This document shows, in pieces, positions 18,375-26,996 of a stretch of DNA of 64,000 nucleotides. The DNA lies in assembly GCF_030410375.1 (NCBI RefSeq), contig NZ_JAUHHE010000002.1, positions 1 through 64,000 of the forward strand. The letters run 5' to 3'. How positions within the stretch are numbered: the first letter of the stretch is position 1; every line of letters begins with the position of its first letter. Below the pieces are notes generated by a model. It had not been told where the DNA came from. It searched no databases and saw nothing but the letters and a program-made list of their open reading frames with translations. The DNA comes from Zwartia vadi. GTDB lineage: Bacteria; Pseudomonadota; Gammaproteobacteria; Burkholderiales; Burkholderiaceae_B. The position numbers were made by a program, and so were the translations under genes.

Positions 18375-18845
18375 ATGGCTTCCAAGGCAGTTGCAAAACC
18401 AATGACACGCGAAGACGTAACAGATTTGATTTATTCGGCCAAAGTTCAAAAGGGACTTAAATGGGCGGATGTCGCAAAAAAGATCAAATTATCAAAAGAG
18501 TGGACCACTGCGGCATGCATGGGACAGATGACTCTGACAAAGGCTCAGGCGATGGTGATTGGTAAAACGTTTGACTTGCCACCCGAGGCAATCAATCTTT
18601 TGCAGGTTGTCCCTTATAAGGGATCGTTGCGTAGTTCGGTGCCAACAGATCCGCTGATTTATCGCTGGTACGAAATCGTGAGTGTGTATGGCACGACGAT
18701 TAAAGAACTGATTCACGAGGAGTTCGGTGACGGCATTATGAGTGCAATCGATTTTTCAATGGACATTAAACGCGAGCCTGACCCCAAAGGTGACCGTGTG
18801 AATGTGGTGTTGTCTGGCAAGTTTTTACCTTACAAGTCTTACTAA
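18375..18845 (+). CDS. cynS: Cyanate hydratase (cyanase)
   Basis: Converts cyanate plus bicarbonate into ammonia and two CO2 (through carbamate). The 156 residues equal the E. coli enzyme's length. The catalytic triad is intact at Arg97, Glu100 and Ser123, in the segments LIYRWYEIV and DGIMSAIDF. The N-terminal helical domain and the C-terminal VVLSGKFLPYK dimer domain are both present. An AAGGAG ribosome site precedes the ATG. It is last in the transporter operon, so imported cyanate would be used as a nitrogen source. No carbonic anhydrase gene (cynT) accompanies it here. Confidence 0.97.
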   Translation: MASKAVAKPMTREDVTDLIYSAKVQKGLKWADVAKKIKLSKEWTTAACMGQMTLTKAQAMVIGKTFDLPPEAINLLQVVPYKGSLRSSVPTDPLIYRWYEIVSVYGTTIKELIHEEFGDGIMSAIDFSMDIKREPDPKGDRVNVVLSGKFLPYKSY

Positions 18846-18929
18846 GTCGTTAAAAAATGCCCTAGTCCAGATTAAACTGTCGCTGTTGCCTGGTGGATAC
18901 GGGCGCTGCGTTTTTTACAGGGACTGGAC

Positions 18930-20183
18930 ATGACTGTTTTACAAGAAGTCGGCCAAGACATTATGCAGTGGTCAGAGCGTTTGGCCCTGCATAGCGAGCC
19001 GGGGTGGGCTGAAAAAGGTCAGCTGACTGTGACTTACCTGACTCCTGCGCATTTGGCAGTAGCGGGTGAGTTAAAGTCGCTGATGCAAGAAGCAGGCTTT
19101 GATGAGATTTCTGTCGACGCGGTGGGTAACGTGGTCGGTGTCTATCACGGTACACAGCCGGCGAGTCCCGCGCTCTTGACAGGTTCACATTACGATACTG
19201 TTCGCAATGGCGGCAAATATGACGGCCGGCTCGGCATTCTGATTCCCATCGCTGTTGTAAAGTCCCTTTCTTCACAAAAGCGACGCTTGCCTTTTTCGAT
19301 TGAGGTGGTTGGTTTTTCCGAAGAAGAAGGGCAGCGGTTTCGTGCGACTTTTCTGGCAGCCGGGGCCTTGACGGGTAGTTTTGATCCTGATTGGTTGACT
19401 CAAGTTGATGCCGATGGCATTACGATGGCCCAAGCGATGCAGACCGCCGGCTTGCCCGGAACGCTTTCTGCTATCGAGTCGCTTAAACGCGATCCCAATA
19501 AATACCTTGGCTTTGTCGAGGTCCACATCGAACAAGGCCCGGTTCTTTGCGAAAAAGCGCTCCCTCTTGGTGTCGTGACATCGATTAACGCGGGGGTTCG
19601 CGCAACCTGCAAAATAACTGGCTTAGCGGGGCATGCCGGCACGACTCCGATGTCGATGCGTCAAGACGCGATGTTAGCAGCGGCTGAAATCAGTCTGATG
19701 GCCGAGCGACGTGCGCGCGGCGAGGAGGGGTCTGTCGCAACCGTTGGACAGATCAGTGTGCCGGGCGGCTCGATTAATGTGATACCTGGCGAATGTGTCT
19801 TTACCTTGGATATGCGTGCGCCGACGGATCCCCAGCGCGATGCTCTGGTCTCGGATATCGTCAAGGAGGCCCAGGCCATTGCTTTGCGCAGACAGGTGCA
19901 GTTTGAGTACAACGAGGTCATGCGAGCGAGTGCTGCGCCCTCTGATCCTGCCTGGCAAGCACGCTGGGAGCGTGCGGTCGCCAAAATAGGTCAGCCCATT
20001 TTTAAACTCAATAGCGGTGCCGGTCATGATGCAATGAAAATGCATACCATCATGCCTCAGGCCATGCTTTTTGTGCGAGGGGGCAACCGCGGCATCAGTC
20101 ATAATCCACTGGAAATAATCACCGCTGAGGATGCAACCCTGGCTACCCGGGCGTTTGAAGCTTTACTAGACGAAATCAACTAA
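18930..20183 (+). CDS. Zn-dependent N-carbamoyl-L-amino acid / allantoate amidohydrolase family
   Basis: M20-family amidase of 417 residues (AllC/HyuC/ureidopropionase group). Metal-binding motifs are GSHYDTV followed by GKYDG around residues 85-100, SEEEGQRF near residue 130, and VHIEQGPVL near residue 195, with GHAGTTPM and SGAGHDAM further on. These enzymes hydrolyse ureido groups to ammonia, CO2 and an amino acid or related product. The position 84 bp after cynS fits a nitrogen-scavenging role, but there is no sigma-54 site in that gap and co-transcription is only possible. Confidence 0.85.
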   Translation: MTVLQEVGQDIMQWSERLALHSEPGWAEKGQLTVTYLTPAHLAVAGELKSLMQEAGFDEISVDAVGNVVGVYHGTQPASPALLTGSHYDTVRNGGKYDGRLGILIPIAVVKSLSSQKRRLPFSIEVVGFSEEEGQRFRATFLAAGALTGSFDPDWLTQVDADGITMAQAMQTAGLPGTLSAIESLKRDPNKYLGFVEVHIEQGPVLCEKALPLGVVTSINAGVRATCKITGLAGHAGTTPMSMRQDAMLAAAEISLMAERRARGEEGSVATVGQISVPGGSINVIPGECVFTLDMRAPTDPQRDALVSDIVKEAQAIALRRQVQFEYNEVMRASAAPSDPAWQARWERAVAKIGQPIFKLNSGAGHDAMKMHTIMPQAMLFVRGGNRGISHNPLEIITAEDATLATRAFEALLDEIN

Positions 20184-20235
20184 ACACTGAATCATTTCTT
20201 TCGAAAGTCACTCAACCTTTTCGACTCATTAAACA

Positions 20236-21477
20236 ATGAATAACAATCGCTCGGAACTTTACTCAAAACTAGATCATTGGATCGATGCTCACTTTGACGA
20301 GCAGGTCAAGTTTTTACAATCAGTGATTCAGGTCCCTACCGATACGCCTCCCGGTAACAATACTCCACACGCCGTGCACGTCGCCAAGCTCATTGAGCCG
20401 TTTGGCATGCGGGCTGAACAGCATGCCGTTCCGGAGTCCGTTGTTCGCGACGCTGGTTTAGAGTCGATCACAAACTTGATTGTCAACAGACAGTACGAAA
20501 CTGGCGGCAAAGTGCTGGCCCTCAATGCACATGGCGATGTGGTGCCTCCCGGAGATGGATGGACCTACCCACCTTATGGTGGAGAGGTCCATGACGGACG
20601 CATCTATGGACGCGCTGCTGCGGTGAGTAAATGTGATTTTTCGACCTATATTTTTGCCGTGCGTGCGCTCGAAGCGCTTGGTGTCCCCTTGAAAGGTCGG
20701 ATTGAGCTGCATTTCACCTACGATGAGGAGTTTGGTGGCGAACTGGGCCCCGGCTGGTTATTGAAAAATAAACTCACAAAGCCCGATTTGGCGATTGCTG
20801 CGGGTTTTAGCTATCAGATCATCACTGCGCACAATGGTTGTTTGCAATTTGAGGTCACAGTAAATGGCAAGATGGGCCATGCAGCCGTCCCGACTTCTGG
20901 GGTGGATGCCTTGCAGGCCGCAGTGAAAATTATGAATGCTTTGTATGGTTTAAACGAGACCTACAAATCAGTCAAAAGCCAAGTGTCAGGGATTAACCAT
21001 CCATATCTGAATATCGGCTTGATACAAGGGGGCACCAATACAAATGTGATTCCCGGAAAGGTCGTTCTCAAGCTTGATCGCCGGATGGTGCCCGAGGAAG
21101 ACCCGTCTCAGGTCGAGGCAAGTATTCGCGAGACGATTGACGCGGTTTGGAAACAGATACCTGGCATCACAGTGGAAACCAAGAGAATCCTGCTTGCGCG
21201 TGCTCTCAAACCGCTTCCTGGCAGCACGGAGCTGGTCAATGCTTTGCAATCCCACGCCGAACAACAGTTTGGTGAAAAGGTTCCGGCTTGTGGCACGCCT
21301 CTGTACGCTGATGCCCGCTTGTATTGTGAGGCAGGCATTCCGGTCGTGTTGTACGGGGCGGGTCCGCGCACGGTGGAGGAAAGCCGCGCGAAGCAACCTG
21401 ATGAGCGCCTAGAGCTCGAAGACCTCCGCCGGGCGACCAAAGTGATCGCCCGGACTTGCCTGGATATGATGAGCTAG
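20236..21477 (+). CDS. M20 family metallopeptidase (ArgE/DapE/ACY1 type)
   Basis: Zinc-dependent amidohydrolase of 413 residues. It shows LNAHGDVVPPG (first metal ligands) near residue 97, DEEFGGELGPG with the catalytic Glu-Glu region near residue 164, GHAAVP in the dimerisation lid, and the end motif RAKQPDERLELEDL. Relatives deacylate or cleave small N-acyl amino acids or dipeptides, and the substrate here is unknown. It follows the ureidase-like gene by about 50 bp and overlaps the convergent amidohydrolase gene by 4 bp. Confidence 0.83.
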   Translation: MNNNRSELYSKLDHWIDAHFDEQVKFLQSVIQVPTDTPPGNNTPHAVHVAKLIEPFGMRAEQHAVPESVVRDAGLESITNLIVNRQYETGGKVLALNAHGDVVPPGDGWTYPPYGGEVHDGRIYGRAAAVSKCDFSTYIFAVRALEALGVPLKGRIELHFTYDEEFGGELGPGWLLKNKLTKPDLAIAAGFSYQIITAHNGCLQFEVTVNGKMGHAAVPTSGVDALQAAVKIMNALYGLNETYKSVKSQVSGINHPYLNIGLIQGGTNTNVIPGKVVLKLDRRMVPEEDPSQVEASIRETIDAVWKQIPGITVETKRILLARALKPLPGSTELVNALQSHAEQQFGEKVPACGTPLYADARLYCEAGIPVVLYGAGPRTVEESRAKQPDERLELEDLRRATKVIARTCLDMMS

Positions 21478-22340
21478 GCCGAAAATCGATAGAGACGCTG
21501 GGGATTATCGACCATCAGCTGTTGCAACAGCGCTTGCTCAGGCGCAATCTGGGCCAGCGCGTTCACGAGCACTCCATCATCTGGGATATGCGTGTGATTA
21601 GGATGGGGCCAGTCCGAGCCCCAGACGCAACGGTCTGGATAAGTCGTCACCAAGTGTCTGGCAAAAGGAATGCCTAGCTTGTAAGGTGGTTGTGCATCGA
21701 TACGATCAATGCCACTGACTTTGACCATAAAACCGGGTAATTCCAAGAGGCGACAAAATGCTTGGAAATGCTCGTGTTCCAGACCAAGGCTTGCATCGAC
21801 TCGGCCCATATGATCCATGACAACAGGCACAGCGGATTGCTTGAGTAGCGGGGTGAGTTCCTTGGCATGCATGGCATGCAACTGAAGTTGCAGGTGCATC
21901 CCCAAGGGTTCAAGTCGGCGGGTCAATGCCACGACTTGTTCGGGTGTGTAGTCAATTTTATAGCCGGGCATGAAGTGGAATCGCAGGCCGCGAAATCCAA
22001 CCGAGGCTAGACGTTTAAGCTCAGTATCCGAGAGGTCGACCGGAGTGAGGGCAATACCCAGATAACGTCCCTGTGCCGCACGCATTGCATCTTCGACCAC
22101 ACTATTGTCGTACCCATGCAGCAGTGTGTTGACGATCACACAACGGTCGATACCAAGTTTTTTATGTAAGGCAAACAAAGTCTCCTTAGGGGCGTCAGCC
22201 GGTGTAAACCCACGGTTTTCAGCATAGGGAAATTTGTCGTTGGGACCGAATATATGGACGTGCGTGTCGGTTGCGCCTGCTGGTAGTTTTATGGTGACGG
22301 GAGTCGGTTGGTCCATGTAGGTTTTGATGATGTCTGCCAT
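21474..22340 (-). CDS. Amidohydrolase 2 family TIM-barrel hydrolase
   Basis: About 288 residues from the ATG at 22340 (MADIIKTYMDQ); the longer frame to 22469 adds 43 residues with no family resemblance. Seen: the metal-binding ATDTHVHIFG near the N-terminus, VVMDHMGRVD in the middle and VWGSDWPHPN with the catalytic Asp late in the protein. This matches the group containing 2-pyrone-4,6-dicarboxylate hydrolase and sugar lactonase-like enzymes, which hydrolyse lactones or decarboxylate aromatic acids. The specific substrate is unknown. Confidence 0.82.
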   Translation of the reverse strand: MADIIKTYMDQPTPVTIKLPAGATDTHVHIFGPNDKFPYAENRGFTPADAPKETLFALHKKLGIDRCVIVNTLLHGYDNSVVEDAMRAAQGRYLGIALTPVDLSDTELKRLASVGFRGLRFHFMPGYKIDYTPEQVVALTRRLEPLGMHLQLQLHAMHAKELTPLLKQSAVPVVMDHMGRVDASLGLEHEHFQAFCRLLELPGFMVKVSGIDRIDAQPPYKLGIPFARHLVTTYPDRCVWGSDWPHPNHTHIPDDGVLVNALAQIAPEQALLQQLMVDNPQRLYRFSA

Positions 22341-22455
22341 CTGGTCGTCTCTTGTGGTTTTTAGGATGTGGAATTTATGCAGGATATTTTGACACGGAGA
22401 GAACGTTCCGGCCTGCAGAGAGTCCAAAAAAATGCTAGACTTTCGCCTCTTAGTT

Positions 22456-22474
22456 AAAAGTTCATTCAACTTTT
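22456..22474 (+). repeat. Perfect inverted repeat just upstream of tRNA-Met
   Basis: AAAAGTT and AACTTTT (7-bp arms) flank CATTC. The element ends 10 bp before the mature tRNA 5' end, inside the expected promoter and leader region. It may be part of the tRNA promoter or a leader hairpin. No known element was recognised. Confidence 0.4.
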
Positions 22475-22484
22475 GGCTATCTGG

Positions 22485-22561
22485 GGCGCATTAGCTCAGC
22501 CGGTTAGAGCGACGGAATCATAATCCGCAGGTCCCCTGTTCGAATCAGGGATGCGCCACCA
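22485..22561 (+). tRNA. tRNA-Met (anticodon CAT)
   Basis: A 77-nt cloverleaf with acceptor stem GGCGCAT/ATGCGCC, D stem GCTC/GAGC, anticodon loop ATCATAA, T arm CCCTG-TTCGAAT-CAGGG and an encoded CCA end. The outermost anticodon-stem pair (A27, C43) is mismatched. Anticodon CAT could also belong to tRNA-Ile2 (lysidine-modified). The first acceptor pair is G-C, which rules out the initiator type. Confidence 0.93.
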
Positions 22562-22567
22562 GTAAAA

Positions 22568-23284
22568 TCAAAGACTTACGTCAATTACCCCATCCACTAG
22601 TTTAATCGTTCGGTCACATGACGCGGAAAGCCTTGGGTCGTGCGTCACGATCAGTACGGCGCAGCCAAACTGAGTGTTGAAATGATGAAAAAGCTCAAAC
22701 ATGCTGTCAGCTGTTTTAGTGTCTAGGTTGCCTGTAGGCTCATCTGCCAAGAGCAAAGCAGGGCGGCTAACAAGCGCCCGAGCGATAGCAATGCGCTGTT
22801 GCTGACCACCAGATAGTTCACTAGGCTTGCTGTTTGCATATTGTTCAAGTCCGACTTGAGCGAGCAGGGCTTTGGCATGATCCTGTTGCGTGGGTGTAGG
22901 CTTGCCTTCTCTCACCATGATTGGCATGAGGATATTTTCTATCGCGCTAAATGCCTCGATTAGGTGATGGAATTGAAAGACGAAACCGATTTCTTTTCCA
23001 CGCAAAGATGTTCTGGCCTCGTCATCCATTTCACGTGTGGGGGTCCCCAGTAAAAACAGCTCTCCATCTGTTGGTTGATCGAGTAAGCCAATGAGATTGA
23101 GTAGGGTGCTTTTGCCTGAGCCTGAGGGGCCGACCAGCGCTGCAAAATCACTGCGCTCAATTGACAGATCGATGCCGTGGAGAACTTCGACCTCAGTGGG
23201 CATGCCGATGTTGTACGACTTTCGCAAACCCACTAGTCGTAGAACATTTTCACCGCGATCTTTTTCGCTGTTCTTTTCGCTCAT
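22568..23284 (-). CDS. ABC transporter ATP-binding protein (LolD/MacB-like)
   Basis: ATPase of 238 residues. Walker A is VGPSGSGKST, the signature LSGGQQQR, Walker B LLLADEPTGNLD, and the H-loop VTHD. The family is that of LolD/MacB/FtsE mechanotransmission exporters. Its start overlaps the permease stop by 4 bp, and it is the last gene of an adaptor-permease-ATPase set. The order adaptor, permease, ATPase on separate chains resembles DevBCA-type exporters more than the fused MacB. Confidence 0.9.
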   Translation of the reverse strand: MSEKNSEKDRGENVLRLVGLRKSYNIGMPTEVEVLHGIDLSIERSDFAALVGPSGSGKSTLLNLIGLLDQPTDGELFLLGTPTREMDDEARTSLRGKEIGFVFQFHHLIEAFSAIENILMPIMVREGKPTPTQQDHAKALLAQVGLEQYANSKPSELSGGQQQRIAIARALVSRPALLLADEPTGNLDTKTADSMFELFHHFNTQFGCAVLIVTHDPRLSASCDRTIKLVDGVIDVSL

Positions 23285-24483
23285 ACGTATCTGATCGCGA
23301 CAACCGGGTTGAGATTAGAGGCGCGCCAAGCGGGAACCATTGCGGCCAGCACCCCGGTCAGGGTGGAAGCGAACATGACAACAGGGATGAGCGCGGTCGA
23401 TAGAGGGATATAAAAAAGCCTTGGTCCAAAGGTGTTAAATGCCCACACCATTACGATACCCAGCAATACACCAATCGATGCGCCTGTCAGACCCAGAAGT
23501 CCTCCCTGAAATAAAAAAACACGTAGCATTTGATTGCGACGGATACCCATTGCACGCAAAATTCCGATCTCTCGTGTTCTTTGCGTTACGCTGATCGCCA
23601 GTACGCTTGCAATGCCAAAAGCGACAGATAGGGCAACAAAAAAATTGATGATGTTGGTTGATAAGCTTTGTGAGCTCAGCGCATTCATCAGCTGAGCGTT
23701 GGTTTGCATCCAGCTTTCCGATTTGAGTCCCGTCAGTTGCGCGATGCGTTTAGCTGTTGGTTCAGCTTTAAATAAATTTTGAACAGTGACATCCAGAAGT
23801 GTGATTGCACCAAACAGCCCCAGCAAAGACTGCGTCTGTTTAATATCCAAATAAACGTAGCGCGAGTCGAGTTCCCTGACCCCCATTTCGAAAATACCTA
23901 CAAGCGTCACAACGGCAGAGCGTCCTTGGCCAGCCTCTAGGCGCATTTTGTTTCCAACACGTAATCCCAAGTCGTCAGCCAGTATTTTTCCAATCACGGC
24001 ATCGCCCGGTCCCACTCTAAACTCCCCTCGAATAATGTCTTTTTCGACTGGGATGATTTTTTCATAGCGAACCGGATCGATACCTAGGAGCGAGACCGAC
24101 TTCAGTACATCACCTCGTCTTGCAAAAGCAGGGCCCGTGATGACGGGTGAGACGGCTTTGACGTCCTCCAGCGACTCCAGCGCCAACATGACCTCTTGCC
24201 AGTTATTGATTGAGCGCAGTCTCTGAGGACGTTTGTCCTCCAGAATCAATTGAACAACACCCTCCGGTGCCGGCTGTATGACATTGACTTCATCAAAAGG
24301 CTGAACACGAATATGGGACTGGGTGCCCAAGGTGCGATCAACGATGTTTGCCTGTAAACCCATGACAAGCGTGGTAATGAAGACAATGACAGAAACGCCG
24401 ACTGCAATCCCGACCAGAATAAGGATTGTCTGCGTGAACCCTTGTCGTAAAAACTTAAGGGCGATTGTCGATTCGATCCACAT
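23281..24483 (-). CDS. ABC transporter permease, FtsX/MacB fold
   Basis: A 400-residue membrane protein with one N-terminal helix (LILVGIAVGVSVIVFITTLV), a periplasmic domain of about 220 residues, and three C-terminal helices (around IINFFVALSVAFGIASVLAIS, GLLGLTGASIGVLLGIVMVW, and the last). REIGILRAMGIRRNQM is the conserved cytoplasmic coupling segment of this superfamily. Start and stop overlap neighbouring genes by 1-4 bp. Possible cargo includes small amphiphiles, siderophores or lipoproteins; nothing here decides it. Confidence 0.88.
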   Translation of the reverse strand: MWIESTIALKFLRQGFTQTILILVGIAVGVSVIVFITTLVMGLQANIVDRTLGTQSHIRVQPFDEVNVIQPAPEGVVQLILEDKRPQRLRSINNWQEVMLALESLEDVKAVSPVITGPAFARRGDVLKSVSLLGIDPVRYEKIIPVEKDIIRGEFRVGPGDAVIGKILADDLGLRVGNKMRLEAGQGRSAVVTLVGIFEMGVRELDSRYVYLDIKQTQSLLGLFGAITLLDVTVQNLFKAEPTAKRIAQLTGLKSESWMQTNAQLMNALSSQSLSTNIINFFVALSVAFGIASVLAISVTQRTREIGILRAMGIRRNQMLRVFLFQGGLLGLTGASIGVLLGIVMVWAFNTFGPRLFYIPLSTALIPVVMFASTLTGVLAAMVPAWRASNLNPVVAIRYV

Positions 24484-25757
24484 CAGTTGAATTTAACAGG
24501 AGTTTCTTTACGGTCTGTTTTACCAGTGTTTGCATCTCTTTCCGATACAGAAGAGGGTAAGGCGAGCGGTTTGATCCTGACGCGTGTACCATCTTGTAGT
24601 GCATCATTTTTCGATGCTGATTTCTCGGTCGGAAGAGCCATGACCCAATCTCCCGCCCTGAGTCCAGAAACGACTTCAGTCATGACCAGTCCTCGCAGAC
24701 CAAGGCCAACCTCAATACGTCGAATTTTTTCATCAAGTACGGTAAAGAGTTCTGCCCGCTCGCCTTGAGAATGCATGAGCGTATCGTTTGGAACTGAAAG
24801 CGTCTGAGCACGTTGGCCGGTCAAAATATTGACTGTGACAGTCATGTCCTGGCGTAGAAAGTCAGGAACAGGATCGACGGTCAGGCGTATATCAACGGTT
24901 CCCCGTTGTGGATCAACGGTGGGTGCAATAAAGCTGACGCGGGCTTTAAAGTTACGGCCGGGGTAGGCATCGGTCGTGCATAGCGCCTCTTGACCCAGGC
25001 GCAGTACACCTAGATTACGCTCATCCAAGGGCACTAAGATTTCTGTCTTTCCGGTGCGTGCGATTTCAAGTAAAACTCGACCAGGTTGAACCAGATCACC
25101 TGGCTCGACGTTGCGCGTTAATACCTTGCCATCAATCTGCGACCGGACAAGGGATTTTTCTAAAGATGCTTTGGCAGACTGGAGACGTTCGCGCAAGATG
25201 GTTTCCTCTGATGCACCTTCGGCGAGCGACGCGACTAACAGACGGGCTTGCTCGGCATTGGCCCGAGCAGTATTTTCTAGGTGTTCGGACTGCTCTTTTA
25301 CTTCCCGCGAAATGGATTGCATGAGAAAGAGCTCACGTCTGCGCTGGGCTTCGCGAGACGCTTGTAAAAACTGTGATTCTGCTTGCGCTAATGCGGCTTG
25401 TGCTTGGGGACGTCTGGCGTTTCGCAGCTGATCTAAAGCTGCCTGAGCTTCACGCACTTTGGCTGAAATCTCATCTGAACGCAGGATCACTAAAATGTCA
25501 TTGACGAATACTTGGTCACCCTCCTGTACGCGCCTTTCAGTAACAACGCCGGTGACTTCACTGCCAATCTGCACGCGAGAGGCGGAAATCACTCGGCCAG
25601 TCGCAACGACGATTTGTACTAGGGGGCTTGATTCGATTTGGTAAGCAGGCACCAAAGGCCCGCGCCAACGTTGCCAGAAGATACCAGCAGTAACAATGAT
25701 TCCAACTACCACCAACCCAATGATCAAACGTGGCGGATTTTTCCAAAAAGTCTTCAC
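24483..25757 (-). CDS. HlyD/MacA-type periplasmic adaptor subunit
   Basis: Membrane-fusion protein of about 424 residues. An N-terminal anchor helix (LIIGLVVVGIIVTAGIFW) is followed by a lipoyl/barrel-sandwich half motif (VVATGRVISASRVQIGSEVTG), a Gln/Ala-rich alpha-helical hairpin of about 100 residues, and the returning half motif with GRVLLEIARTGKTE. The frame opens at a TTG (25784), but the GTG at 25757 has AAAGGA well spaced before it and is the better start. It pairs with the permease and ATPase downstream and lies 82 bp after exbD, possibly in the same transcript. Confidence 0.87.
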   Translation of the reverse strand: MKTFWKNPPRLIIGLVVVGIIVTAGIFWQRWRGPLVPAYQIESSPLVQIVVATGRVISASRVQIGSEVTGVVTERRVQEGDQVFVNDILVILRSDEISAKVREAQAALDQLRNARRPQAQAALAQAESQFLQASREAQRRRELFLMQSISREVKEQSEHLENTARANAEQARLLVASLAEGASEETILRERLQSAKASLEKSLVRSQIDGKVLTRNVEPGDLVQPGRVLLEIARTGKTEILVPLDERNLGVLRLGQEALCTTDAYPGRNFKARVSFIAPTVDPQRGTVDIRLTVDPVPDFLRQDMTVTVNILTGQRAQTLSVPNDTLMHSQGERAELFTVLDEKIRRIEVGLGLRGLVMTEVVSGLRAGDWVMALPTEKSASKNDALQDGTRVRIKPLALPSSVSERDANTGKTDRKETPVKFN

Positions 25758-25839
25758 TTCATATCCTTTGTCTGGCGAACGCAAAAGAGAAATGTGTTAA
25801 GTGCCAGACAGGGATATCTTAGACCTTTTTGATGAATAC

Positions 25840-26256
25840 TTATTCTTGATCGTTTGGCTGGGTGATAAAGCCGATTTTCCCTATACCCGCCTGGTAAATG
25901 CTGCCTAATACCTTGGCAATCGTCTCGTAGCGTGCGTCTTTGTCTGGATAAAGCAGTACGACGGATTTTGGATCGCGCTGACGTTCAAGCTCTAGTTTGT
26001 TTTTGATTAATTCCAAAGAGATAATGTCTTGGCCCATAAGGTATAAGCCTTCATGATTAATCCATATCTTGATAGGTTCAGTTGGTTCGATGAGTTTTTG
26101 TGTCGTGACTTTGGGAAGCTCGATATTGACCGCCTGATGAACGAGCGGCAGAGTCACAAGAAAAATGATGAGCAGTACCAGCATGACATCCACAAAAGGC
26201 GTCATGTTGATTTCACTCATCATTTCCTGTGAGGAGTTGTCGTGTTGGATGCTCAT
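25840..26256 (-). CDS. exbD: Biopolymer transport protein ExbD
   Basis: A 138-residue single-helix protein. The N-terminal MSEINMTPFVDVMLVLLIIFLVT contains the proton-channel Asp of ExbD/TolR, followed by a periplasmic domain. With ExbB and TonB it energises outer-membrane iron receptors using the proton gradient. Its ATG overlaps the exbB stop as TAATG. Confidence 0.93.
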   Translation of the reverse strand: MSIQHDNSSQEMMSEINMTPFVDVMLVLLIIFLVTLPLVHQAVNIELPKVTTQKLIEPTEPIKIWINHEGLYLMGQDIISLELIKNKLELERQRDPKSVVLLYPDKDARYETIAKVLGSIYQAGIGKIGFITQPNDQE

Positions 26257-26993
26257 TATTCAGTCGCCTGAAATTTTTTCGCCTCGACTCTTGCTCCTGT
26301 GACGAGATAGGCATGCAGGTCGTAGGAAAAGCGGTTGAGTGCACCAGCAATCTTCTTGTTTGTCCTGATAAGCGCGTTATAGGCGAGTACTGCAGGTATT
26401 GCCACTGCGAGTCCGAGAGCAGTCATGATTAAGGCTTCTCCTATGGGTCCTGCGACTTGATCCAGTGAAGTCTGTCCGCTAGAGCCTATATTCACGAGTG
26501 CGTGATAGATGCCCCACACCGTTCCGAACAAGCCAATAAACGGCGCTGTTGAGCCAATGGAGGCCAGAAAAGTCAAGCCGGACTGCAGGCGTGTGAGACT
26601 GCCCTCAACAGAGTTTCTTAACGCGCGCGTGACCCAGTCGCTCAGATCTAGCTGATCGTGCAGTTGTTTTTCAGAGGGATGCCCCTCGGAGGTGGAGTCT
26701 TGCGTGCAAGAGGGTCGTTCAAGGTGCTGAACGGCCTCTATTCCATCTTGAGCGAGATTTAAAAATACATTGTCGCGATGCTGTCCAAGTGCTTTTAAGC
26801 CAGCACTAAAGGAAGCGGAGTGCCAAAATCGTTCAATACGTACGCTGAAGGACTTTTGTCTTGCGTGAGCGAGAGCCTTTAAAAGAATAATTGTCCAGGT
26901 TAACACTGACATGGCAATCAAAATCGCCGCTACACAATTACTGATGATGTCACCTTGTGACCAAAAATCGGTTAAAGCTAAATGGGCAGTCAT
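26256..26993 (-). CDS. exbB: MotA/TolQ/ExbB proton channel family protein
   Basis: Three-helix inner-membrane protein of 245 residues. The first helix is near ILIAMSVLTWTIILLKAL, and the second and third are in the C-terminal half, with the family motifs ASIGSTAPFIGLFGTVWGI and GPIGEALIMTALGLAVAIPA. It starts 3 bp after the tonB stop. It forms the motor with ExbD and TonB. Confidence 0.92.
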   Translation of the reverse strand: MTAHLALTDFWSQGDIISNCVAAILIAMSVLTWTIILLKALAHARQKSFSVRIERFWHSASFSAGLKALGQHRDNVFLNLAQDGIEAVQHLERPSCTQDSTSEGHPSEKQLHDQLDLSDWVTRALRNSVEGSLTRLQSGLTFLASIGSTAPFIGLFGTVWGIYHALVNIGSSGQTSLDQVAGPIGEALIMTALGLAVAIPAVLAYNALIRTNKKIAGALNRFSYDLHAYLVTGARVEAKKFQATE

Positions 26994-26996
26994 GAC

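Noticed and set aside
18846..18929. Second sigma-54 promoter before the ureidase-like gene
   Set aside because: GG and GC pairs occur, but the spacing is 11 bp and the flanks do not fit the consensus.
22485..22561. tRNA-Ile2 (CAT, lysidine) instead of tRNA-Met
   Set aside because: It cannot be fully excluded, but the overall sequence looks more like elongator tRNA-Met. A tRNA-family covariance model would decide.
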